Made by a program: the position numbers and the translations under genes. Shown here one piece after another: positions 10,274 to 17,643 of a stretch of 38,357 nucleotides of DNA. The stretch is from Fibrobacterota bacterium (GTDB lineage Bacteria; Fibrobacterota; Fibrobacteria; UBA5070), in contig JAKPQQ010000037.1 of assembly GCA_029557215.1 (NCBI GenBank), positions 1 to 38,357 on the forward strand, read 5' to 3'. Each line of letters opens with the position of its first letter. Within the stretch, counting starts at the first letter, position 1. The notes under the pieces are model-generated. The model had not been told where the DNA came from, did no database searches, and saw only the letters and a list, made by a program, of their open reading frames with translations.

Positions 10274-10306
10274 TTTGCGGTTTTGGAACAACCGAGCTTC
10301 CAAAAC
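10274..10306. repeat. 19-bp motif, copy 2, with an adjoining dyad
   Basis: Bases 10274-10292 are the inverse complement of 8294-8312 (18 of 19). Within the same spot GTTTTGGAA (10280-10288) and TTCCAAAAC (10298-10306) form a perfect 9-bp inverted repeat with a 9-nt spacer. It lies 26-58 bp after the lipoprotein stop. It could be a protein-binding site or a weak transcription end; there is no U-tract. Confidence 0.5.
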
Positions 10307-10407
10307 AACCACGCGACGGCCGCGCACGACCCTATCCTGGATACGGAGATCGGCGGGGTTCGGATGCGACCGCGCCGACCACGGTGGCGGGACCGGCGCC
10401 CCGGATC

Positions 10408-10432
10408 GCTCCAGACATTTCTTGTCTGGAGC
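10408..10432. promoter_or_regulatory. Perfect 10-bp inverted repeat upstream of the glycoside hydrolase gene
   Basis: GCTCCAGACA (10408-10417) and TGTCTGGAGC (10423-10432) are perfect inverted repeats around TTTCT, 56-80 bp before the ATG at 10488. A run of T does not follow, so a terminator is unlikely. An operator or a 5'-leader hairpin are the likely readings. No convincing -35/-10 pair was found nearby. Confidence 0.5.
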
Positions 10433-10487
10433 TGGGATCATGGATCGAACATGCCGGGCCGATGCGCCCGGGTCGACGAGGTGGATC

Positions 10488-11984
10488 ATGGCTGCGAATC
10501 GGCGAATCCTTGGACTTGCGGGCCTTTGCGGCCTGGCCGCGGCGCCCGCGACAAGCGCGACCTTCCAGCTTGGCGTGAACCTGTCGGACAGCATCCGCCC
10601 GGTGACCCATGCGGCTTCGGGCTCGCTCTACGGCATCACCGAAACCCTCCCCGCCGACATCAACGCGATGGTCGCACCGCTCAAACCCCGCGCGCTCACC
10701 AATCCGGCCTTGTCGGGCACCGGTCGCCAACAGCCCATCGGGGCGGCGATCCCGGTAGCCCGACGCGTCGCCTCGGTGGGAACCCGGGTCCAGATCCGGC
10801 TGCCCGACGTGCTGCCGGGCTGGCCGTACAAATGGCCCGGCCAAGCGGCCTGGCTCAACGAGGTGAAGAACGTCATCGCGGCCAGGAAGGCATCCGGACT
10901 GACCAACTGGGACGGCTACGAAATCTGGAACGAACCGCCCGACACCTGGCCGTCGTCCAACGGCGATTTCAACACCATCTGCTGGAAGCCCACCTACGAT
11001 CTGATCAAATCCCAGGATCCCGGGATGCGGATCATCGGCCCCTCGTTCTCGTTCTACAGCAGTTCCCGCATGTCGGATTTCCTCAAGTTCGCCAAGGCCA
11101 ACAACTGCCTGCCCGACGTGATCAGCTGGCACCAGTGGGGATCCGGCGGGTTCGTCGGCGCGCTGGAGAACTACCGCGCCCTGGAGAAGACCCTGGGCAT
11201 CGCTCCGCGCGCGATCAGCATCAACGAGTACTCCTCCAAGATCAGCGATCCCTACGAAGGCTCGCCGGGCTACTCGGTCCCGTTCATCTCCAAGTTCGAA
11301 CGCCACGGAGTGGAAAGCGCCATGATCTCGTGGTGGTGGGTCGCGCTTCCCGGGCGGATGGGGAGCCTGTTGACCGCCGGCAACCAGAAGGGCGGCGGCT
11401 GGCACCTGTACAAGTGGTACGGCGACATGTCGGGCTACATGGCGCGCACCGTGCCTCCCAACGACAAGAGCGACGGCGTGGACGCCTTCGCCAATGTCGA
11501 CAAATCCCGTCAATCCGCGAGCATCGTGCTGGGAGGCAGCAGCGTCGGGACGGTGAACGTGAAGGTGGATGGCGTTCCCTCGTGGATGGGTTCGAGCGTG
11601 GACGTCAAGATCGAACAGGTGACCTGGGCCAACAAGGACACCCCGGTGGGCGGCCCCACGACGTTGTCGACGAACCGCCACACCGTGGCCAACGGATCGT
11701 TCACCGTGCCAGTGAACGTGACCAGCCAGTTCTACGGTTACCGCATGTCCCTCGCGCCGGCCACGAGCTCGCGCCTGGAACGCGGGATCGGCGGGTTCGC
11801 CGACCACGCGCGAACCTACCGGATCGCGGACCTCCAAGGTCGGAGCTCCTTGGTCGTGTCCGTGCCCGCGGGACGGACACTGGAATCGGCGATCGACCGC
11901 GCGTCGATCCGCCCGGGAGTGTACGTGGCGACTCCCGGCGCGGACGACGACGCGACGATGCGGATCGTCGTTCCAGGTCGATAG
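10488..11984 (+). CDS. Secreted clan-A-like (GH39-like) glycoside hydrolase with C-terminal sorting-like domain
   Basis: The 498-residue protein starts at ATG with GAGGTGG just upstream and has a signal peptide ending about residue 23 (TSA/TF). The catalytic domain shows DGYEIWNEPPDTW with Glu149 as likely acid/base, and AISINEYSS with Glu247 as likely nucleophile. That WNEP-then-NEY pattern is typical of GH39 and neighbouring clan GH-A families, which act on beta-linked glycans with retention. Residues ~330-430 form a beta-rich module, and ~430-498 a tail with RIADLQGR and RPGVYVAT that resembles the esterase tail at 5064. It probably works outside the cell on plant or microbial polysaccharide. 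The family number and substrate are uncertain. Confidence 0.8.
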   Translation: MAANRRILGLAGLCGLAAAPATSATFQLGVNLSDSIRPVTHAASGSLYGITETLPADINAMVAPLKPRALTNPALSGTGRQQPIGAAIPVARRVASVGTRVQIRLPDVLPGWPYKWPGQAAWLNEVKNVIAARKASGLTNWDGYEIWNEPPDTWPSSNGDFNTICWKPTYDLIKSQDPGMRIIGPSFSFYSSSRMSDFLKFAKANNCLPDVISWHQWGSGGFVGALENYRALEKTLGIAPRAISINEYSSKISDPYEGSPGYSVPFISKFERHGVESAMISWWWVALPGRMGSLLTAGNQKGGGWHLYKWYGDMSGYMARTVPPNDKSDGVDAFANVDKSRQSASIVLGGSSVGTVNVKVDGVPSWMGSSVDVKIEQVTWANKDTPVGGPTTLSTNRHTVANGSFTVPVNVTSQFYGYRMSLAPATSSRLERGIGGFADHARTYRIADLQGRSSLVVSVPAGRTLESAIDRASIRPGVYVATPGADDDATMRIVVPGR

Positions 11985-12058
11985 GACTGTTCCGGGACCG
12001 TCCTGGGCGCGATCATCCGCTCCGCGACGGTGGCCGCGGCAAAGGAGGGTGCGTACAG

Positions 12059-12076
12059 GAAACGATCAGTCGTTTC
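12059..12076. terminator. Weak convergent-end dyad
   Basis: GAAACGA (12059-12065) and TCGTTTC (12070-12076) form a perfect 7-bp stem with loop TCAG, in the 104-bp gap between the convergent hydrolase and Gre-like genes. On the plus strand only TTGT follows, so termination strength would be low. Confidence 0.35.
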
Positions 12077-12088
12077 TTGTCGACTTCT

Positions 12089-12376
12089 TCACGAGTCTTC
12101 GACCAGTTCGGCTTCGGCGGGAATCCTCGAATTGTCGACGCCCATGATCTGGATCCTGAACCGTCCGCCCGGTGCCGACAGATCCACGATGTCGCCCTGC
12201 TTTTGACCGAGGATGGCCCGGCACAACGGGGAGCGCACGTTCATCTTCCCCTGGAACGGGTTGGCTTCCTGCGGCGCGACCACGGCCAGTTCGCGGCGGA
12301 ACCCCTTGTCCATGTACAACACGTCCACGATGGATCCGAGCCGGATGGGTTCGGTGTAGTTGTCGGTCGAAGGCAT
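12089..12376 (-). CDS. GreA/GreB C-terminal-domain-only protein
   Basis: The 95-residue protein matches the C-terminal (FKBP-like) domain of transcript-cleavage factors GreA/GreB and of Rnk: an N-terminal strand region with GSIVDVLYMDKG, then SPLCRAILGQKQGDIVDLSAPGGRFRIQI. Full-length GreA has about 158 residues with an N-terminal coiled coil that carries the catalytic acidic residues; that coiled coil is absent here. Like Rnk it could bind RNA polymerase near the secondary channel without cleavage activity, but this is inference. The ATG has AGGAG 5 bp upstream. The gene lies 31 bp after an intrinsic terminator on the same strand, so the terminator sits inside its leader. Confidence 0.82.
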   Translation of the reverse strand: MPSTDNYTEPIRLGSIVDVLYMDKGFRRELAVVAPQEANPFQGKMNVRSPLCRAILGQKQGDIVDLSAPGGRFRIQIMGVDNSRIPAEAELVEDS

Positions 12377-12407
12377 GATGACTCCTGGTGCTTCCTTGGG
12401 TGGAACG

Positions 12408-12435
12408 AAAAAGCCCTCCCGGGGTGGGAGGGCTT
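12408..12435 (-). terminator. Intrinsic terminator in the leader of the Gre-like gene
   Basis: On the minus strand AAGCCCTCCC (12435-12426) pairs with GGGAGGGCTT (12420-12411) across a 5-nt loop, a perfect 10-bp stem that runs into five U residues (12412-12408). It lies 31 bp before the Gre-like start codon, so it either ends a short upstream transcript or acts as an attenuator. Confidence 0.88.
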
Positions 12436-12564
12436 CGGGAAGGTCGATTCGAATCGATCCTACCGGAATCCTCCGTGGCGGAACGCCGCGCCCCGACCCG
12501 AAGAGGCCGGCACGGCGAAGGTCCGCTCAAGGACCGGTTGCAGAAGGATCGAAAGGTTGACCAT
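12436..12564 (-). ncRNA. Possible short leader RNA upstream of the Gre-like gene
   Basis: A transcript starting from the candidate promoter at 12571-12599 and stopping at the terminator at 12408 would be about 155 nt. The interval holds a 34-codon frame starting at ATG 12564, with no clear ribosome-binding site, that ends around 12460. I see no known riboswitch. The layout resembles the E. coli greA leader, which yields the GraL small RNAs by termination before greA. That parallel is inference. Confidence 0.35.
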
Positions 12565-12570
12565 AGGGAT

Positions 12571-12599
12571 AACATACCCTGCAAGCCAGGAAAAGCAAA
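12571..12599 (-). promoter_or_regulatory. Candidate promoter for the Gre-like leader
   Basis: On the minus strand TATGTT (12576-12571) resembles a -10 box. TTTGCT (12599-12594) lies 17 bp upstream as a weak -35. The site is in an AT-rich patch between the DUF1161 gene and the terminator, so it would drive the leader. Confidence 0.4.
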
Positions 12600-12610
12600 G
12601 TGCTTCGAAA

Positions 12611-13018
12611 TCAGCCCCTGGTGTAGACGATCTTCTTGGATCCACCTTCGCAGCTGCCCACGATCTTGCCGGACTTTCCGGCTTCGTCCTTGGGCGTCAC
12701 GGTCAGAACCGCGCCCTTGACTCCCTTGGATTCCATTTTCGCCGCGATCTTTTCCTTGAGATCGTCGCAGCTCTTGGCGCCACGGATCATGCCCGTATTG
12801 GCAGGTTCGGAGGCCTTCGCGCCATCCACGGCATTCGCCTGCTCCGCGGCGGGTTCCGCGGCCTTGGTTTTGGCGATCTTCTTGATCTGCTTGGCGACCG
12901 CCGCGCGAGCGGTATCGACGGACTTTGTCGAATCGGCGACGGGTGCCTGGGCGAACGTCGCGCAAGCCGCCAGGGCCAACGCGACAAGGACTTTCCTCGA
13001 GGAATTCGAAGACTTCAT
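12611..13018 (-). CDS. Exported DUF1161 protein
   Basis: The 135-residue product starts with a signal peptide (MKSSNSSRKVLVALALAACATFAQA). It then has an Ala/Lys-rich linker (TARAAVAKQIKKIAKTKAAEPAAEQ) and a C-terminal DUF1161 domain: SCDDLKEKIAAKMESKGVKG, then GKIVGSCEGGSKKIVY. The two cysteines (CDDLK and GSCEGG) are conserved in the family and probably form a disulfide in the periplasm. DUF1161 proteins have no established function. I chose this ATG over an in-frame upstream GTG because it gives a clean signal peptide and has GAAAAGAG upstream. The alanine- and lysine-rich linker is longer than in most family members I know of. Confidence 0.85.
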   Translation of the reverse strand: MKSSNSSRKVLVALALAACATFAQAPVADSTKSVDTARAAVAKQIKKIAKTKAAEPAAEQANAVDGAKASEPANTGMIRGAKSCDDLKEKIAAKMESKGVKGAVLTVTPKDEAGKSGKIVGSCEGGSKKIVYTRG

Positions 13019-13142
13019 GGGTGACGACTCTTTTCTCTGATGCGGTGAAACGGACACGGAACGGTTCCGTCAACCAAAGCTATGCACTCGATCGCACCGC
13101 CGGGAATCGCAAGGAGCGCCACTGCCCCCCCGAGCCGGAGAT

Positions 13143-14048
13143 TCAATCCCGCATGCGCTCCAATTCCAACCGGATGCGTTTTCCCAGCGCCGCCGACGGA
13201 CGCGCGTAGGCCGGGCTCCAGCCTTGCAGGAAGCGCTGGAAGTCAAGCCATGCCACGGGAAACAGCCCACGCCACTCCGCTTCGATTTCGTCCGCTTGCG
13301 ACGCGCGGTCGGGAGCCAACGCGGCGCGGAACACCTCGAAGTATCTGTCCAACACGGAACCGATCGCGGCATCGGTGATGGCCGCGTCGAACACGCAGTC
13401 CACCAGGTAGGCCAGATCGCGCATGCCGCACCCTCCGCCCGCGTACTGGAAATCCACCATCGCGATCTCGCCGGGGATGCCAAGGCAAAAATTGTCTGGC
13501 TTGGCGTCGCCGTGCACGATCGTCCTGAATCGCGCCTTCGCAAGACGACGGTCGAGATCCTTTGCCGCATCGCGCAGGGATCCGCACGGCATCGCGTCCA
13601 GCTCGCTGGCGCGGGTGGCTAGGTGCCAGTAGGATCCTTCTTTCCAAAGACCCTCCGGGGAGACTCCCAAAAAGCGCGCATGGAAGCGTGCCAGCCAGCC
13701 GATCGCGGCGCGCAGATCCGGATCCCCCAGGCGGGACGCGCGACGGGAATACCCGGCGGCATCGAGATCCTCCAATTCCAGGAGCATCCCGTCGACGCGG
13801 GATTCGATCCGCAGACATGACGGAATCCGGCACGACGCGGGAACCTTGGAGGCCCATCGCGCATACCATTGGGCCTCGATCTGGTAGGATCGGAGCTTGC
13901 GGCGATGCGAATCGTCGCCACGACCCGAAGGCCAGCGGATGTCCTTGACGATCCGCGTCCCCTGTTCGTCGCGAACGCGCACCAAGCGACCATAGCCTCC
14001 CCACAACGACTGCAGGGTTTCTTCGCCGATTCGTGGATGCTTGGCCAT
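13143..14048 (-). CDS. APH-fold phosphotransferase (aminoglycoside/ecdysteroid-kinase-like)
   Basis: The 301-residue protein has the catalytic loop HGDAKPDNFCLG, the Brenner HxDxxxxN motif of aminoglycoside phosphotransferase and choline-kinase folds. The metal-binding motif MVDFQYAGGG follows about 15 residues later. The N-terminal lobe contains a candidate ATP-anchoring lysine (TRIVKDIRW). The segment MRDLAYLVDCVFD after the DFQ motif is typical of this superfamily. The enzyme should transfer phosphate from ATP to a small molecule; the substrate is unknown and there is no reason to call it a resistance gene. Upstream it is separated by 114 bp from the permease gene on the same strand. Confidence 0.8.
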   Translation of the reverse strand: MAKHPRIGEETLQSLWGGYGRLVRVRDEQGTRIVKDIRWPSGRGDDSHRRKLRSYQIEAQWYARWASKVPASCRIPSCLRIESRVDGMLLELEDLDAAGYSRRASRLGDPDLRAAIGWLARFHARFLGVSPEGLWKEGSYWHLATRASELDAMPCGSLRDAAKDLDRRLAKARFRTIVHGDAKPDNFCLGIPGEIAMVDFQYAGGGCGMRDLAYLVDCVFDAAITDAAIGSVLDRYFEVFRAALAPDRASQADEIEAEWRGLFPVAWLDFQRFLQGWSPAYARPSAALGKRIRLELERMRD

Positions 14049-14162
14049 CTGGTGGCCAAATTAGGTCTCGTGCGAACTTGGGCGCATGGTACAAACGATG
14101 CTTATGCGCCACCCTTGCGCTTTCCCCGGCCGCAGCGGCGTTCCGGGGATGCGGCGAGCGGT

Positions 14163-14930
14163 CTATCCCCGCGCGAACAGGAAGATGGCCATGCTCAGGA
14201 GGAACACCCCGAACAACCGTTTGAACAGCGATGGTTTGAGCCCGATCGCGATGCGAGTGCCGAAGAACGTTCCCGCGAGCAGTCCGCCGGCCACCCATCC
14301 CGCCAACCCGAGATCCAGGACGCCGTTCTTGGCGTAGAGCAGCACTCCGGGAAGGCCCACCGGCAGCTGGAGCGCCGCCAGCGACGTTCCGGTCGCTTCC
14401 TTGGCGCGGAAGGCGAACAGCCCCATGAGCACGGGCACGATCACCACCCCGCCGCCTTTGCCGAACAAGCCCGCGACAATTCCTGCCGCGACCCCCACCA
14501 ATAGCCACGTCGCCATCCGACCTTCCTTGCGCGGCCCCGGATCGGGATCGGTCGCCACGCCGCGCAGAAACTTTCCGAGTTCCAGGTTGTTCCAGGCGAT
14601 GTAGAGCAGGAAGCAACCGTACGCGCGGGTGAGCCACGAGATGGGCAAGGAGAGCGCGAATTCCGCACCGATGGCCGACCCCGCCAGGAGCCCGACCGCG
14701 AGCATCCCCGCGACCTTCCATTGCACCAGCCCCGACTTGTGGTATTCCCACACGCCCAGGATTCCCACGGGCAACAGCAGCGCCGCGAGCGAAGTCGCGC
14801 TGGCGTGCAGGACATCCATGCCGGCCAACGCGATCAGGCAAGGGACGATGAGACTACCGCCACCGATCCCGAAGAGTCCCGAGAGAATGCCGGCGGCGAA
14901 CCCGACGGCAAGGAAGATCGCACCTGTCAT
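14163..14930 (-). CDS. TauE/SafE (TSUP) family permease
   Basis: The 255-residue membrane protein shows the twofold pattern of sulfite/organosulfonate exporter-type permeases. GFAAGILSGLFGIGGGSLIVP is near the N-terminus and a second copy, GVAAGIVAGLFGKGGGVVIVP, is in the middle, each followed by TSLAALLLPVGI or TSLAALQLPVGL. About eight transmembrane segments are visible. Family members move sulfur-containing or carboxylate anions across the inner membrane, but the substrate here cannot be assigned. The ATG at 14930 gives a protein of typical length. Neighbours give no sulfur-metabolism context. Confidence 0.88.
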   Translation of the reverse strand: MTGAIFLAVGFAAGILSGLFGIGGGSLIVPCLIALAGMDVLHASATSLAALLLPVGILGVWEYHKSGLVQWKVAGMLAVGLLAGSAIGAEFALSLPISWLTRAYGCFLLYIAWNNLELGKFLRGVATDPDPGPRKEGRMATWLLVGVAAGIVAGLFGKGGGVVIVPVLMGLFAFRAKEATGTSLAALQLPVGLPGVLLYAKNGVLDLGLAGWVAGGLLAGTFFGTRIAIGLKPSLFKRLFGVFLLSMAIFLFARG

Positions 14931-15053
14931 GCACGGCAAAAGTGCAAACGCATTCCGGGTCGGCTGGCGGGTCCGGTCGACGCGCAAGCCAGGACTGGAG
15001 GACGGATTCCCGGAACACTGGATCCGATTCGATGAATTCCGTACTTTGAGAAC

Positions 15054-16526
15054 ATGTCTCACAAGCCAAAGATCCACACGCTCGGCGAGCTGAAGCAGTC
15101 CGGGTGGCGCAGCCGGTCGGTCCGCGACGAGCTGCGCGAAAACCTGCTGGAACGCCTGCGTTCGGGACAAAAACTGTTCCCGGGTCTGCACGGCTACGAC
15201 GACACGGTGGTCCGCTCGCTCGTGAACGCTCTCCTTGCGCGCCACGACATCCTGCTCCTGGGCTTGCGCGGACAGGGGAAGACCCGGTTGCTGCGCCAAC
15301 TGCCCACGCTGCTGGACGAATGGATGCCCGCTCTGGCCGGCACCGATCTGCGCGAAGATCCCTTCTCGCCGGTCACGACCGCCGCCCGCAGGTTGGTCTC
15401 GGAACTCGGCGAAGACGCCCCGTTGGAATGGATCCATCGCGAGGAGCGCTACCGCGAAAAGCTCGCCACGCCCGATACCTCCATGGCCGACCTGATCGGC
15501 GACATCGATCCCGTGAAAGCCGTTTCCCAGGGTATCGGGTTCGGGCACGAGGATGCCGTCCAATGGGGCATCGTGCCGCGCTCCAACCGCGGCATCTTCG
15601 CGATCAACGAGCTGCCCGACCTCCAGCCGCGCATCCAGGTGGGGCTTTTGAACCTTCTGGAAGAACGCGACATCCAGATCCGCGGCATCCCTCTGCGTCT
15701 GGATCTGGACGTGATGTTCGCCTTCAGCGCCAATCCGGAAGATTACACACGCCGAGGCAACCTGATCACCCCGCTCAAGGACCGCATCGGCAGCCAGATC
15801 CTGACGCACTACCCAAAGCACGAATCGGTGGCGCGCGCGATCACCGACCAGGAGGCCTGGACCGGTCGCGGCGGCCCGACGGTGCGCATCCCCGCTCCGC
15901 TTCGCGACGCGGTGGAGCGCATCGCGTTCGAAGGACGGAAATCGACCGACTTGGTGGATCCGCGCTCGGGTGTTTCGCAGCGGCTTTCCATCGCGGCGCT
16001 GGAAACCCTCCACAGCGCCGTCGAGGCCCGATGCGCCCTGCTCGGGACCGATTCCGGCGAGGCGCGACTGGCCGACCTCTTCGCGACGATCCCGGCGATC
16101 ACCGGCAAACTGGAACTGGCCATGGAAGGCGAACGCGAAGGCTCGCTGGAAGTGGCCAGGCTCCTGGTCGCCAAGGCCTGCAAGGCCGTCTTCGACGCGA
16201 CGTTCAAGCCGCCCGTCGATCGACGTCGCAACGCGCAGATGGAAAGCCTGGACCAGCCGGTGGTGGGATGGTTCGAAGGCGGGAACACCCTGGACATCTC
16301 CGGCGACCTCCCCGACGAGGCGCACCGCGAATCGATCGGGTCGATCGAGCTCCTGGAACCCACCATGCGCTCCCTGGCCCGCGACCCCGCATGGAACCCA
16401 GGACAGGATCTGACCGCCTGGAAGGAGATCTTCCTGGAAGGCCTCCACCAGCACGGAAGGATCAAGCGCTCCCTGCGGGAAGGACGCGTGGAGTTCGGCG
16501 ACGCGCTCTCGCGGGACCTCGACTGA
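15054..16526 (+). CDS. MoxR/Mg-chelatase-type AAA+ ATPase
   Basis: The 490-residue protein has a Walker A GLRGQGKT (~69-76), a long insertion with TSMADLIGDIDPVKA, a Walker B-like GIFAINELPDLQPRIQVGLLNLLEER, and a sensor region FAFSANPEDYT. This is the layout of the MoxR/ChlI clade of AAA+ ATPases. These usually act with a VWA-domain partner to mature or insert cofactors into target enzymes or complexes. The partner gene follows 16 bp downstream. The ATG has no clear ribosome-binding site but a TACTTT hexamer ends 6 bp before it. The client protein is not evident from the neighbourhood. Confidence 0.85.
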   Translation: MSHKPKIHTLGELKQSGWRSRSVRDELRENLLERLRSGQKLFPGLHGYDDTVVRSLVNALLARHDILLLGLRGQGKTRLLRQLPTLLDEWMPALAGTDLREDPFSPVTTAARRLVSELGEDAPLEWIHREERYREKLATPDTSMADLIGDIDPVKAVSQGIGFGHEDAVQWGIVPRSNRGIFAINELPDLQPRIQVGLLNLLEERDIQIRGIPLRLDLDVMFAFSANPEDYTRRGNLITPLKDRIGSQILTHYPKHESVARAITDQEAWTGRGGPTVRIPAPLRDAVERIAFEGRKSTDLVDPRSGVSQRLSIAALETLHSAVEARCALLGTDSGEARLADLFATIPAITGKLELAMEGEREGSLEVARLLVAKACKAVFDATFKPPVDRRRNAQMESLDQPVVGWFEGGNTLDISGDLPDEAHRESIGSIELLEPTMRSLARDPAWNPGQDLTAWKEIFLEGLHQHGRIKRSLREGRVEFGDALSRDLD

Positions 16527-16542
16527 ACGCGAGGATCGGGAC

Positions 16543-17619
16543 GTGATCCTCTCCTACGGCCCCAACGGCCCGGACGCCCGCGACGCGAGCCGCGACCTGC
16601 GCGACCTGTTCGCGCAGAACTGGATCCGGGCCAACGCCGACATCGAGAAGGCGCTGGTCGCGATCGAGGAAGCGGCCGGGAATCCGGGCGAAACCGCCGA
16701 CGGGCGGAGCTTCGAAGACATCCTGGAGGAACTCGAGCGGCTGGGCCTGATCCGGAAGGAAGACGGACGGTTCCAGTCGACGGCGCGCGGGCGGCAATCG
16801 GTGCGGGACGCCGTCTTCGAGAAGCTCTTCGCCAGCCTGGAGCGCGAACGTCCCGCCGCCAGGGATCACCTCCTCGCGGAAGCGTTCCGCGAACGCCTGC
16901 CCTCCACCCGGAAATGGCAACCCGGCGACGACCCTCGCGACATCGACTGGAACTCCACCCTGCGCAACCGCGTTCGGCGCGAGCCGGTCGCGCGGGACCT
17001 GGTGGAATCGGACATCGACACCTGGGAGACGGAAACCGTCCAAAGCACCGCCACCGTGCTGATGATCGACATCAGCCATTCCATGGTCCTCTACGGGACC
17101 GACCGCATCACCCCGGCCAAGATGGTGGCGATCGGCCTGGCCGAATTCCTGCGCCGGCACCGCCCCCGCGACACCCTGGACGTGATCGCCTTCGGCAACG
17201 ACGCCTGGCGGATCCCGGTGGAATCGATCGACGAGCTGCAGGCGGGCCCGTTCCAGACCAACACCGCCGAAGGCCTGCGGCTGGCGCGACAGATCCTGCA
17301 CGAGCGCCGCGCGACGGAAAAGCGCATCCTGTTGGTGACAGACGGCAAACCCTCGTGCATCTCGGAGAACGGACGGCTCTACCGCAACACCAAGGGGCTG
17401 GACAAGCGCATCGTGGAGCGGACGCTGGACGAGGGCGTCCTTTGCCAGCGCGAAGGCTGCAGGATCAGCACCTTCATGATGGCCGACGACCCATTGCTGG
17501 TGGAATTCGTGGAGCGCTTCACCCGCGCAGTGCAAGGGAAGGCGTTCTTCACGGGAACCGACAGGCTGGGCGAATTCGTGCTTCGCGACTGGGTGCGCGG
17601 GAAAAGCGACAGGAACTGA
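16543..17619 (+). CDS. VWA-domain partner of the MoxR-type ATPase
   Basis: The 358-residue product starts at GTG with GAGGA upstream. An N-terminal helical region (~1-165) is followed by a von Willebrand A domain with a complete MIDAS: DISHSM (~181), the threonine in FQTNTAEGLRLA, and LVTDGKPS. A DUF58-like WQPGDDPRDIDWNSTLR lies just before the domain. MIDAS proteins bind Mg2+ and a ligand carboxylate, and in MoxR systems the VWA protein is the adaptor that contacts the client. The 16-bp spacing and same strand as the AAA+ gene mark a two-gene operon. A small dyad follows the stop. Confidence 0.87.
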   Translation: MILSYGPNGPDARDASRDLRDLFAQNWIRANADIEKALVAIEEAAGNPGETADGRSFEDILEELERLGLIRKEDGRFQSTARGRQSVRDAVFEKLFASLERERPAARDHLLAEAFRERLPSTRKWQPGDDPRDIDWNSTLRNRVRREPVARDLVESDIDTWETETVQSTATVLMIDISHSMVLYGTDRITPAKMVAIGLAEFLRRHRPRDTLDVIAFGNDAWRIPVESIDELQAGPFQTNTAEGLRLARQILHERRATEKRILLVTDGKPSCISENGRLYRNTKGLDKRIVERTLDEGVLCQREGCRISTFMMADDPLLVEFVERFTRAVQGKAFFTGTDRLGEFVLRDWVRGKSDRN

Positions 17620-17624
17620 CATCC

Positions 17625-17639
17625 TCCGCGTTTCGCGGA
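17625..17639. terminator. Small dyad between convergent genes
   Basis: TCCGCG (17625-17630) and CGCGGA (17634-17639) form a 6-bp stem with loop TTT, in the 24-bp gap between the VWA gene and the chemotaxis receptor gene. It could serve both strands, but there is no U-tract on either side. Confidence 0.3.
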
Positions 17640-17643
17640 ACCC

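Noticed and set aside
12460..12564. 34-codon frame in the Gre-like leader as a leader peptide
   Set aside because: No Shine-Dalgarno and no codon run that would suggest attenuation control; kept only as part of a possible RNA.
9294..13024. Very long open frames on the plus strand running through the lipoprotein, hydrolase and Gre genes
   Set aside because: Only the segments with signal peptides and family motifs are real; the rest is low-complexity shadow.
13143..14048. Calling the APH-fold protein an antibiotic-resistance gene
   Set aside because: The catalytic loop is shared by many small-molecule kinases and nothing else points to resistance.
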